The notes under the pieces: model-generated
Seen by the model: the letters and a program-made list of their open reading frames with translations, nothing else
Told to the model about the DNA's origin: nothing
Database searches by the model: none
Made by a program: the position numbers and the translations under genes
In this document: positions 1 through 5,997 of the stretch, in pieces
Layout of the letters: every line of letters begins with the position of its first letter
Numbering within the stretch: position 1 is the first letter of the stretch
Source of the DNA: Dehalococcoidales bacterium
Lineage (GTDB): Bacteria > Chloroflexota > Dehalococcoidia > Dehalococcoidales > RBG-16-60-22
Assembly (NCBI GenBank): GCA_016783105.1
Contig: JADHXF010000067.1
Span: 1 to 8,163, forward strand
Length of the DNA: 8,163 bases
Direction: 5' to 3'

Positions 1-34
1 AAATATTCTCTTTTTAACTTTCTGCTACTTCGCT

Positions 35-56
35 CCCCGAGCTTCAGCTCGAAGGG
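35..56 (-). other. Small hairpin in the leader of the outgoing transcript
   Basis: A 5-bp stem CGAGC/GCTCG (38-42 with 47-51) with a 4-nt loop is extended by CCC/GGG (35-37 with 54-56) across a 2-nt bulge. It lies about 22-43 nt into the transcript expected from the promoter at 85-113. No U-tract follows on either strand, so it is not an intrinsic terminator. It may be leader structure or simply the start of a coding region beyond the edge. Confidence 0.3.
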
Positions 57-84
57 GAAAATATATGGTTTCTTACGGTGCATA

Positions 85-113
85 ACTATAGAATAGAATT
101 CGCCATTTGTCAA
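85..113 (-). promoter_or_regulatory. Near-consensus sigma-A promoter reading out of the left edge
   Basis: On the minus strand TTGACA (108-113) is followed after exactly 17 bp by TATAGT (85-90), an 11/12 match to the vegetative consensus with the ideal spacer. The -35 box includes the TGA stop of the phosphoribosyltransferase gene (110-112), so this promoter is tucked into the end of the purine operon. Transcription should begin near position 78 and run off the left edge. Its target gene is not in the window. Confidence 0.7.
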
Positions 114-826
114 GGGCTCTTTAAATTATTTTTCCCAGGGGTCTCAAGATTCGGACGGTGACGAAGCCCCCACTCCTTGAAACACTGCAGCACTTCCTCG
201 TCACTGGGGTCGTGCCAGTAGCGGTAGAAGTCGGAGACATAGAACTCTGGGCCAAATCCGGAAACGCAGGCAATCACCCTGTTGGTTATTTTTTCCACCC
301 TGGGCAGGGCCGTGGCTGATGCCACCGGTACGGCGACGATAATCTCCTTGGGCTGGTGGTAGCGTATCGATTCTACGGCAGCCATCACGGTATAGCCGGA
401 AGCGAGCCCGTCGTCAACCATAATCACCGTTTTGCCTTTGACCACCAGCGGCGGTCTTTTACCGTGATAGAGCAGGCTGCGCTGGCGGATGGCGGCTCTT
501 ACCTGGCTCACCTGATAATTAATCTGCTGCTGGCTCAAATTAAAGCGCTTGACCATGTCCTCATTGAGTATGGTGGTGCCGTCGTCGGTCACGGCGCCAA
601 AACCGCCCTCGGGGCTGAGTGGCAGGGGGATTTTGCGGGAGATGATGATATTGAAGTCGGCATTGAGTGCCAGCGCCACTCCCAGCCCGACCAGCACCCC
701 GCCATTGGGAATTGCCAGCACTACGGCCGACCGGTTGCGGTACTCGGTCAGCCAGGTCGCCAGTTGCCGGCCGGCATCATAGCGGTTTTCAAAAACCGGT
801 TCCTGTCGGCTGATATGTCCGCGCAT
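110..826 (-). CDS. Phosphoribosyltransferase-family protein (PF00156 type), third gene of the purine operon
   Basis: A 238-residue putative phosphoribosyltransferase. The PRPP-binding loop is visible as VIMVDDGLASGYT at residues 134-146, after a beta strand and with the paired acidic residues D138-D139; the upstream ISRKIPLP segment (62-69) fits the pyrophosphate-loop region of this family. The family is diverse (some members are fused to hydrolases in other bacteria) and the acceptor base cannot be read from sequence. The last ~40 residues are polar and look like a hood or tail. The gene starts 17 nt after the ade stop, with AAGAGG (838-843) abutting that stop, so it is translated from the hpt-ade transcript. 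Context suggests nucleobase or nucleotide salvage, which is inference. No terminator follows; instead an outgoing promoter overlaps the stop codon. Confidence 0.85.
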   Translation of the reverse strand: MRGHISRQEPVFENRYDAGRQLATWLTEYRNRSAVVLAIPNGGVLVGLGVALALNADFNIIISRKIPLPLSPEGGFGAVTDDGTTILNEDMVKRFNLSQQQINYQVSQVRAAIRQRSLLYHGKRPPLVVKGKTVIMVDDGLASGYTVMAAVESIRYHQPKEIIVAVPVASATALPRVEKITNRVIACVSGFGPEFYVSDFYRYWHDPSDEEVLQCFKEWGLRHRPNLETPGKNNLKSP

Positions 827-843
827 TGTTTTAAAGCCTCTTT

Positions 844-2550
844 TCAGCTGATTAGTCTGAATTCCGTAACGTCCACCAGTCCCAGATCGGTGAGCTTGAG
901 TTCGGGAATCACGGGCAGGGCAAGGAAGGAGAGGGCGGCAAAGGGGGATGGGAGCCTGGAGCCGAGCTCTCTGGCGGTCTGTTCCAGCTTTCCCAGCCGG
1001 GCGACCACGGTTTCCAGCGGTTCATCGGAGAGCAGCCCGGCGATGGGCAGGCCCAGGCTGGCCAGCACCTTCCCTTCCGCCACCGCGACTATACCGCCTT
1101 GGAGGCGCTGTATCTCCTGAATCGCCGCCAGTATATCATCATCGTTCGTCCCAACGGCAACGATGTTATGCGAGTCATGGGCCACGGACGAGGCGAGCGC
1201 TCCCTTCTTCAGACCGAAGCCGGTAACCATACCCAGCCCGATGTTGCCGGTTGCCCGGTGCCTCTCTACAACCGCCAGTTTCAGTATATCTCTTTCCATA
1301 TCCGGAATAAACTGGCCATTGACCGTTTTGACCTTCAGGTAGCGTTTGCGGGTCACAATCTGCCCCGGTACCAGTTCAATCGCGGGAAGCTCGACTGACG
1401 GAGCGGTCAATTTCAGTGATTCCCGGTTGACAGATTTGACGTGTACCGTTCCAGTTACCGCGTGGTTATCTGCCCTCGGCAGCGGAAATAACGGCTGGCC
1501 TTCTCTGGCGACCAGTCGGCCGCGATGGAAAACCATGTTCACTGACAGGTTAGCCAGGTCATCAAGGGCCAGAATATTGGCGAAGTAGCCGGGAGCGATT
1601 GCCCCCAGACCGTCAAGGCGAAAATACTCCGCAGTATTGATGGTGGCCAGCTGGATAGCCCGCATCGGCTCAAGGCCGAGGCGGATTGCCTTGCGTACCA
1701 CGGCATCGATGTCTCCATCGTGGAGCAGGTCGTATGCGCTGCGGTCGTCAACAACAAGGAGGCATCGCTTATAGGTCTTATCGGTGACCAGCGGCAGCAG
1801 GGCCTCCAGGTTCTTTTCCGAAGAGCCCTCCCGTATCATTATGAACATGCCCTTTTCCAGCTTTTCCCTGGCCTCTTCGAGGGCCACCGATTCGTGGTCG
1901 GAGCCTATGCCGGCGGCAACGTAGGCACTGAGGTCTTTTCCTCTGACGCCGGGGGCGTGCCCATCGATAATCTTCCCTTTGCTCAGGGCAATCTTGCGCA
2001 GCACCGTGGCATCGCCGTGGATGACCCCGGGAAAGTTCATAACCTCTCCCAGACCGATGGTCTCCCGCCAGCGTAAAATCTGGCGAACATCCTCGGGACT
2101 GATGCTGGCGCCCGATGTCTCAAGATGGGTCGCGGGCACGCAGGAAGGCGCCATCAGGAACAGGTCAAGGGGCAGCTGGCGGACGCGGTCAAGGACGTAA
2201 CGCATCCCTTCCAGGCCGCAGACATTGGCGATTTCATGCAGGTCGGTCACGATAGCCGAGGTGCCCCGCGGTACTACCGCTTGCGCGTACTGGCCGATAT
2301 CAAGCATCGAGCTTTCCAGGTGAACGTGGCCATTGATGAAGCCCGGGGCAAGGTACTTGCCGGAAACGTCTAATACCTGCTTTGCCTCGTGGTAGTCTCC
2401 TATCCCGGCAATGCGGTCACCACAGATGGCGACGTTTCCCGATATGACCTCACCGGTAAAGGTATTCACCACCCTGGCACTGGCGAGGATGAGGTCAGCC
2501 GGCTGGTCTCCCTTGGCCACGGCGATTAGTCTGGCTTGCCGGGTTATCAT
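844..2550 (-). CDS. ade: Adenine deaminase
   Basis: A 568-residue amidohydrolase of the bacterial Ade type (adenine + H2O -> hypoxanthine + NH3), full length for the family. The metal-binding signature PGFINGHVHLESS spans residues 69-81 (H75 and H77), E169 lies in GLGEVMNFPG, H198 in DGHAPG, H219 in SDHE, and the D268-D269 pair in VVDDRS; these match the dinuclear metal site of characterised Ade proteins. The C-terminal domain carries the family hallmark SSVAHDSHNI (454-463). The first signature has Asn (N73) where many homologues have Asp. The ATG overlaps the hpt stop as ATGA (2547-2550), implying translational coupling; a weak GAGG lies 10 nt upstream. With Hpt downstream in the pathway, adenine is routed through hypoxanthine to IMP. 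The enzyme should be cytoplasmic. Confidence 0.95.
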   Translation of the reverse strand: MITRQARLIAVAKGDQPADLILASARVVNTFTGEVISGNVAICGDRIAGIGDYHEAKQVLDVSGKYLAPGFINGHVHLESSMLDIGQYAQAVVPRGTSAIVTDLHEIANVCGLEGMRYVLDRVRQLPLDLFLMAPSCVPATHLETSGASISPEDVRQILRWRETIGLGEVMNFPGVIHGDATVLRKIALSKGKIIDGHAPGVRGKDLSAYVAAGIGSDHESVALEEAREKLEKGMFIMIREGSSEKNLEALLPLVTDKTYKRCLLVVDDRSAYDLLHDGDIDAVVRKAIRLGLEPMRAIQLATINTAEYFRLDGLGAIAPGYFANILALDDLANLSVNMVFHRGRLVAREGQPLFPLPRADNHAVTGTVHVKSVNRESLKLTAPSVELPAIELVPGQIVTRKRYLKVKTVNGQFIPDMERDILKLAVVERHRATGNIGLGMVTGFGLKKGALASSVAHDSHNIVAVGTNDDDILAAIQEIQRLQGGIVAVAEGKVLASLGLPIAGLLSDEPLETVVARLGKLEQTARELGSRLPSPFAALSFLALPVIPELKLTDLGLVDVTEFRLIS

Positions 2551-3083
2551 TGTGCTTCGCCCTCAAAATAGCAGATATCGGGCAGATTGCGGAATTTCTG
2601 GTTCGCGTCCAGTCCGTAGCCGACCAGGAACTTGTTGGGCACGGTAAAACCGATATAGTCAATGTGCACGGGAACTTCCCGCCGCGAGGGCTTGTCGGTG
2701 AGGGTGCAGAGCTTCAACGAGGCTGGTTTTTGCCTTTTGAGGTATTTGATGAGGAAGTCTGTGGTGAGCCCGGTATCCGCAATGTCCTCCACAATCAGCA
2801 CATTCCGGTCCCGTACCGGCGTCTCCAGCTTCTTCACCACTTTTATTTTGCCTGAGGTCTGCGTGCTGCTGCCATAGCTGGATAGCCCGATAAAGTCCAC
2901 CTCAAGCGGGAAATCGAGGTGACGGATGAGGTCGGCCAGAAATACGAACGAACCTCTGAGAATGCCCAGCAGAACAGGATTCTTGTTGCGGTAATCTTCG
3001 CTGATTTCGGAAGCGAGACGCCTGACAGCAGCCTCAATCTCCTGGCGGTTGATAAGTACGCGGAGCTCTGCTCTGAGATTCAT
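2547..3083 (-). CDS. hpt: Hypoxanthine phosphoribosyltransferase
   Basis: A 178-residue enzyme of the usual bacterial Hpt length: hypoxanthine (often also guanine) + PRPP -> IMP (GMP) + PPi. Visible family motifs in order are ILRGSF (41-46, pyrophosphate loop), GLSSYG (66-71, flexible active-site loop with the Ser-Tyr dipeptide), VEDIADTGLT (98-107, PRPP motif, with D103 in the position of the catalytic base), the DKPSRR stretch (130-135, K131 contacting the purine) and FLVGYGLD (152-159). The N-terminus aligns in length with Bacillus Hpt, and an in-frame TAA at 3096-3098 excludes any earlier start, so ATG 3083 is firm. No Shine-Dalgarno is present and the -10 box is only 11 nt away, so the transcript is probably leaderless. 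First gene of the operon with ade and a second phosphoribosyltransferase. Confidence 0.95.
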   Translation of the reverse strand: MNLRAELRVLINRQEIEAAVRRLASEISEDYRNKNPVLLGILRGSFVFLADLIRHLDFPLEVDFIGLSSYGSSTQTSGKIKVVKKLETPVRDRNVLIVEDIADTGLTTDFLIKYLKRQKPASLKLCTLTDKPSRREVPVHIDYIGFTVPNKFLVGYGLDANQKFRNLPDICYFEGEAQ

Positions 3084-3094
3084 ATCTAGTTGAG

Positions 3095-3123
3095 ATTATA
3101 AACCCAACCTGTTTACCTGTCCA
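3095..3123 (-). promoter_or_regulatory. hpt-ade operon promoter, giving a leaderless or near-leaderless mRNA
   Basis: TGGACA (3118-3123) and a perfect TATAAT (3095-3100) are separated by 17 bp. The -10 box ends 11 nt before the hpt ATG, so initiation about 7 nt downstream leaves a leader of roughly 4-6 nt, too short for a Shine-Dalgarno sequence, and none is visible. Confidence 0.75.
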
Positions 3124-3300
3124 CCGTAAATCGGCGAGTCAGTTAGGCGCTTATTCGCCACCTGGCAAAATTCGGTTTCAAATTCAAACGTCAGTCAGTG
3201 ACTGCTGATGACGCTATTCCCCATAAAACGTTTTAATCGTTAGGGCTGAGTACCGGTAGCCGCCTATTGATGATTAAATAGGGGCCGAGCCATGCCGACT
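3124..3300. other. Intergenic region with three inverted repeats, no gene seen
   Basis: Between the hpt promoter and the 24-codon gene there is no convincing reading frame. It holds a 13-bp inverted repeat CAGTCA-G-TGACTG (3192-3204), a perfect 12-bp palindrome TAAAACGTTTTA (3224-3235), and a 6-bp stem CCTATT/AATAGG with an 8-nt loop (3263-3282). None is followed by a U-run in the minus direction, so none is a clear intrinsic terminator for the genes upstream. They could be regulator binding sites for hpt or 3' structure of the small-peptide transcript; that is speculation. Confidence 0.35.
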
Positions 3301-3375
3301 CTAGCGTTTGCTCCTTATAACGAAGAACACTATAACCAGAACAACAACGACAGCAATTCCAACCCAGGTCAGCAT
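3301..3375 (-). CDS. 24-residue single-pass membrane peptide
   Basis: A complete 25-codon frame (ATG 3373-3375, TAG 3301-3303) below usual gene-calling length. The start is decided by a strong AAAGGAGG (3384-3391) ending 8 nt before the ATG, one of the best ribosome binding sites in the window. The peptide begins MLTWVGIAVVVVLVIVFFVI, a nearly uninterrupted transmembrane helix of about 18 residues, and ends in a basic RSKR tail, predicting N-out/C-in insertion by the positive-inside rule. It starts 44 nt after the zinc-ribbon gene stop with no separate promoter seen, so it is probably co-transcribed with it. No family is recognised. Such single-helix peptides often modulate a larger membrane partner, but no partner can be named here. 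The main alternative is a chance frame, which the ribosome site and clean hydrophobic-plus-basic layout argue against. Confidence 0.6.
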   Translation of the reverse strand: MLTWVGIAVVVVLVIVFFVIRSKR

Positions 3376-3419
3376 TGATGGTTCCTCCTTTCAACTATGA
3401 ATAGGAAAATCTCAACATA

Positions 3420-4346
3420 TTACTGTACCAGACTGCAGTCTTTCAGAATGATGTTTCTCTCATAGCCAACGTACGTACCCTGAACTGTTCCCGCTTGCCC
3501 CTCAGTCAGGCGCGATAAATACGCACCGTGTTCGCGGTTGAATGTACAGCGGACCTGCCAGGTAGCCGGTCTTCCGGTAGCCATAAGAATGTAGAAAATA
3601 TCCAGGTGGTCTTTGGCAAATATTTTATCCACGGTTCCGGTTACCTTGAGCAGCTTGTTTATTAATTTATTATTTGTGCCTGTCTTGTCCGAATTGAAAG
3701 CGGCATTCAGTTCTTCAACGGTTGCGCTAATGGTGCTGGTGGCGGGATCTGGTTCCAGGGGTGGGACAACTACCGGTGGCGGCGCTGGCACTGCCTCTAC
3801 TTCAGGCTCGGCTTCTGCTACCGGCTCTGGATCTGGCTCTGCCTCTGCCTCTGGTTCCGGTGCAATTACCGGCTCCGGTGCTGGTTCCGCTTCTGCTTCT
3901 GGTACCGATAACTTTTCCGGTTCAGCTACGGGTTCGCTTTCCTCAACGGCCTCAGATTCAGGTTCTGGTTCGGGCGTTGGCATGGGCTCTTTCTCTATCT
4001 CAGCTTCAACTTCCGCTACCGGTTCAGATGGGGATAATGTCTCAGGTTCAGGTTCTGCTTCCGTTTGTGGTGGTGCCGGCGGCGGTTGCGGCTCTGGTGG
4101 TGGCGGAGGAGGAGGCGGTGGTGGAGGAGGTGGTGGCGCTGGTGCCACTTCAACTTCGGCAACCGGTGCTGGTGCCGGTTCGTCTTTCAAAACTGAACCC
4201 GGGTTGAACGTTTTCTCCTCTTGCAGCTCCAGATACGTCTTGGGTATTTTCTTAAAAGCGCCCGATAAAAGCGGATTACCGCACCACTGGCAAGCCCAGT
4301 CTTCTGTTCGGAGTGTATCCCGACCACAATTAGGACATTTTGGCAT
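3420..4346 (-). CDS. Zinc-ribbon protein with long Pro/Glu-rich linker and C-terminal tRNA_anti-like OB-fold domain
   Basis: A 308-residue protein with three parts. Residues 4-23 form a CPNC...CQWC zinc ribbon. Residues ~55-203 are a low-complexity linker of EPEP/AEAEP repeats containing a run of 14 prolines (71-84). Residues ~205-308 resemble the tRNA_anti-like OB-fold family (KVTGTVDKIFAKD, QVRCTFN, GTVQGTYVGYERNIILKDC). No signal peptide or membrane helix is seen, so it is probably cytoplasmic; function unknown. The start was placed at ATG 4346, giving MPKCPNC with AAGAGG 6 nt upstream; a GTG at 4364 would add six residues but lies upstream of the transcription start predicted from the -10 box at 4367-4372. 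The proline run should stall ribosomes without EF-P. Pro codons in the run are mixed CCA/CCT/CCG, so it is not a simple triplet expansion. Confidence 0.8.
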   Translation of the reverse strand: MPKCPNCGRDTLRTEDWACQWCGNPLLSGAFKKIPKTYLELQEEKTFNPGSVLKDEPAPAPVAEVEVAPAPPPPPPPPPPPPPPEPQPPPAPPQTEAEPEPETLSPSEPVAEVEAEIEKEPMPTPEPEPESEAVEESEPVAEPEKLSVPEAEAEPAPEPVIAPEPEAEAEPDPEPVAEAEPEVEAVPAPPPVVVPPLEPDPATSTISATVEELNAAFNSDKTGTNNKLINKLLKVTGTVDKIFAKDHLDIFYILMATGRPATWQVRCTFNREHGAYLSRLTEGQAGTVQGTYVGYERNIILKDCSLVQ

Positions 4347-4366
4347 ACAGGCCCTCTTTTCCACAG

Positions 4367-4394
4367 ATTATACCATATTATATTCGGATGTAAA
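4367..4394 (-). promoter_or_regulatory. Promoter of the zinc-ribbon gene
   Basis: TTTACA (4389-4394) and TATAAT (4367-4372) are separated by 16 bp on the minus strand. The start site would fall near 4360, leaving a ~14-nt leader that contains the AAGAGG ribosome site and excludes the upstream GTG candidate. A second overlapping TATAAT a few bases upstream makes the exact -10 uncertain. Confidence 0.65.
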
Positions 4395-4564
4395 CTAGCC
4401 GCTGGCCCTAGACTTTTGGCACGCAGCTACGGCTTTGTTCCGTGTGGTCAATTTGTAATATCTTTGGAACGTGTTCAGGGCACGATGGCCACTTTAGCCG
4501 CATTTTCGAGCCGACGACCTGTATAAATCAGATTATAAGAAGATGGAAAATCAGGCAAAAGGTA
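4395..4564. other. Intergenic DNA between divergent promoters, no gene seen
   Basis: This stretch between the zinc-ribbon promoter and the DUF2178-like gene promoter has no convincing frame. A palindromic GAACGTGTTC (4467-4476) and AT-rich segments around 4521-4540 are the only visible structure. A 15-codon frame from ATG 4542 lacks a good ribosome site and was not accepted. Confidence 0.4.
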
Positions 4565-4593
4565 TTGACAAAAGCCATAAGAGATGTTAAAAA
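4565..4593 (+). promoter_or_regulatory. Promoter of the DUF2178-like/XRE operon
   Basis: A perfect TTGACA (4565-4570) is followed after 17 bp by TAAAAA (4588-4593), a 4/6 match to the -10 consensus within AT-rich DNA. The -10 region lies inside the first of two tandem 16-bp repeats, so repeat occupancy would block RNA polymerase. Confidence 0.55.
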
Positions 4594-4617
4594 TATATAA
4601 CGTTAGAAATATATAAC
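4586..4617 (+). repeat. Two abutting 16-bp direct repeats, candidate operator
   Basis: GTTAAAAATATATAAC (4586-4601) is followed immediately by GTTAGAAATATATAAC (4602-4617), 15 of 16 positions identical. Each unit has GTTA...TAAC inverted ends, and the junction forms the palindrome TAACGTTA (4598-4605). The pair overlaps the -10 box, the expected start site and the leader of an operon that encodes an XRE repressor-like protein. By analogy with small XRE autoregulators this looks like its binding site; binding itself is inference. Confidence 0.5.
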
Positions 4618-4631
4618 CTTAAGGTGGCAGG

Positions 4632-5255
4632 ATGAGAACGAAGAAAGTATTCTGGGCGGTTGCCATAACGGCACTTGTCGTGGCCATTATCCTCATCTCG
4701 CTGGAAGCGTACTACGTGGTGGTGGCATTTCTGGTCGGGCTTCTGCTTATGGGCCACCGTGAGCTGTGGTCGTTGCTCAGAAGACGGAAAATGCCGCCAA
4801 TTGACGAACGGGTAAAGGAAAACACCAGTAAATCAGTGCGCAACGGGTTTATCTTTTTTACCGTGGCCACGGCATTTCTGATGTTGCCCTTCAGTGTCAG
4901 GCTGGTTGAAAAGCCAGATACGGTGCAGGTTCTGGGTGCCCTGTTTATCGCTGCCGGGGTGGTTTATCTGTTCTCCTATCTCTACTATGAGCGGGTAGAG
5001 CCACGACTTGATGAAAGAAGTATGAAATTATTCAAGACCTTTATATTAATTGCGGGCATATCACTCGGGGCGCTGGTCATCAGTATTTTCCTGCACAATG
5101 CCATTTCCGCTCTGGTTATGCACTTTCTGGGTAGCGAATTCGAGGAACCGGTATTCTTCATAGTGGCCACCATCATATGCCCGCTGGGCCTTGCGGTGGG
5201 AGTTATCGGCAGCCTGGTCATGTATTTCAAAGGCTTGTTCGGCACAACTGCCTGA
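4632..5255 (+). CDS. DUF2178-like integral membrane protein
   Basis: A 207-residue polytopic membrane protein with about six helices (approximately 6-24, 27-43, 72-88, 97-117, 134-155, 174-198). Two segments begin with the same pattern, PIDERVKENTSKSVRNGF (56-73) and RLDERSMKLFKTFIL (125-139): a D-E-R motif, a short basic amphipathic stretch, then a helix, suggesting an internal duplication. The DER motif before a helix pair recalls DUF2178 membrane proteins, which commonly sit beside small XRE regulators; I recognise the pattern but cannot confirm the family. AAGGTGG (4621-4627) precedes the ATG. The XRE gene follows 57 nt downstream and is probably co-transcribed. Transport, stress sensing or bacteriocin immunity are all possible; no substrate can be inferred. 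Confidence 0.7.
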   Translation: MRTKKVFWAVAITALVVAIILISLEAYYVVVAFLVGLLLMGHRELWSLLRRRKMPPIDERVKENTSKSVRNGFIFFTVATAFLMLPFSVRLVEKPDTVQVLGALFIAAGVVYLFSYLYYERVEPRLDERSMKLFKTFILIAGISLGALVISIFLHNAISALVMHFLGSEFEEPVFFIVATIICPLGLAVGVIGSLVMYFKGLFGTTA

Positions 5256-5312
5256 AATAAGATAAGTCCATGCCTCAGCAATATCTCGGATGATGCCATC
5301 AGTTAATGAACG

Positions 5313-5525
5313 ATGAAAACCAGGATTAAGGAATATCGAATCAGGCGTAGCTTGACCCAGGAGAGATTGGCCGAAATGGTCGGTGTGCGGCGGGAAACCA
5401 TAATTTTTCTGGAGCAGGGCAAATACAATCCGTCGCTGCGGCTGGCCCACAACGTGGCCCGGGTACTGCAGGCCACGTTGGAGGAATTGTTCATCTTCGA
5501 AGACAAAAAGCTTGCTGAGGATTAA
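5313..5525 (+). CDS. Small XRE/Cro-CI family transcriptional regulator
   Basis: A 70-residue protein that is almost entirely one HTH_3 domain: helix 2 [12 protein letters not shown] (14-25), recognition helix [11 protein letters not shown] (26-36), then the [15 protein letters not shown] helix (39-53) and the LEELFIFED end typical of YozG-like regulators. There is no sensor domain, so DNA binding may respond through oligomerisation or the partner membrane protein. No Shine-Dalgarno precedes ATG 5313; an 8-codon frame (ATG 5290) ends in TGA overlapping this start as ATGA, which could permit reinitiation, but that is weakly supported. Co-encoded with the DUF2178-like gene, it probably binds the tandem repeats at 4586-4617 and represses its own operon. 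No clear terminator follows. Confidence 0.9.
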   Translation: MKTRIKEYRIRRSLTQERLAEMVGVRRETIIFLEQGKYNPSLRLAHNVARVLQATLEELFIFEDKKLAED

Positions 5526-5564
5526 AGCGCGCCATTTTTATTGATAAAGCCGGAAAGTTTCCTA

Positions 5565-5591
5565 TTGACAACACCACCATCATGGTATACT
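5565..5591 (+). promoter_or_regulatory. Promoter of the DUF4870 gene (extended -10)
   Basis: TTGACA (5565-5570) and TATACT (5586-5591) are separated by 15 bp, short for a standard promoter, but the -10 is extended by TGG (5583-5585), giving TGGTATACT. The start site would be near 5598, giving a ~27-nt leader. Its presence argues against a longer gene start at 5541. Confidence 0.65.
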
Positions 5592-5624
5592 CTTATGCAC
5601 AAAGTAAACGTACAGGAGGCTACC

Positions 5625-5975
5625 ATGGAAAAATCATCTACCGGTCTCGATGAGAATGTTGCTGGACTTCTTTGCTATGTGCTGGGTTGGATAAGCGGGC
5701 TGGTCTTTATCCTGATCGAGCAGCAGAGCAAGTTCGTGCGCTACCATGCCATGCAGTCGATTTACGTTTTTGGCATCTACATGATTGCAAGCATTATAAT
5801 TATGGCAATAACTGGTTGGATACCTATACTCGGTTTCATAGTTAATTTGGCACTTTGGCTAGCTGGTGTAGGACTTGCTGTATTCCTCATGATAAGGGCT
5901 TACCAGGGAGCAAAGCCCAAGGTACCCTGGGCGGGGGACCTGGCGGAAAAGTGGGTGCAGAAAAAGGGAGATTAA
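5625..5975 (+). CDS. DUF4870 (Tic20-like) membrane protein
   Basis: A 116-residue membrane protein with three predicted helices (about 12-31, 43-61, 68-93). The signature KFVRYHAMQSI (36-46) between helices 1 and 2, the N-terminal DENVAGLLCYVLGW, and the YQGAKPKVPWAGDLAEKW tail are the hallmarks of the DUF4870/Tic20-like family, which is widespread and of uncertain function. The start ATG 5625 has AGGAGG (5614-5619) with a 5-nt spacer; an upstream in-frame extension to 5541 would overlap the promoter and was rejected. Monocistronic: its own promoter upstream and a strong terminator starting 22 nt after the stop. No regulation beyond that is visible. Confidence 0.9.
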   Translation: MEKSSTGLDENVAGLLCYVLGWISGLVFILIEQQSKFVRYHAMQSIYVFGIYMIASIIIMAITGWIPILGFIVNLALWLAGVGLAVFLMIRAYQGAKPKVPWAGDLAEKWVQKKGD

Positions 5976-5997
5976 CCCCCGGGCTGGTTTGAAAATA

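Noticed and set aside
1..83. Minus-strand frame open from ATG 83 to the window edge (27 codons)
   Set aside because: Its ATG lies only 1 nt after the TATAGT box, upstream of the expected transcription start, and it has no ribosome site.
356..1120. Long plus-strand frame across the phosphoribosyltransferase and ade genes
   Set aside because: It spans two well-identified minus-strand genes in GC-rich DNA and has no recognisable motifs or ribosome site.
3613..4398. Plus-strand Gly/Ser-rich long frame antisense to the zinc-ribbon gene
   Set aside because: It is the mirror of the Pro/Glu repeat codons; the minus strand has the zinc ribbon, OB-fold motifs, promoter and ribosome site.
4467..4476. 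GAACGTGTTC resembling a Gram-positive LexA box
   Set aside because: The half-sites are separated by 2 bp rather than the 4 bp of GAAC-N4-GTTC, and no SOS gene is adjacent.
4542..4589. 15-codon plus-strand frame starting at ATG 4542
   Set aside because: It has a weak ribosome site, no hydrophobic or conserved pattern, and overlaps the -35 and -10 region of the downstream promoter.
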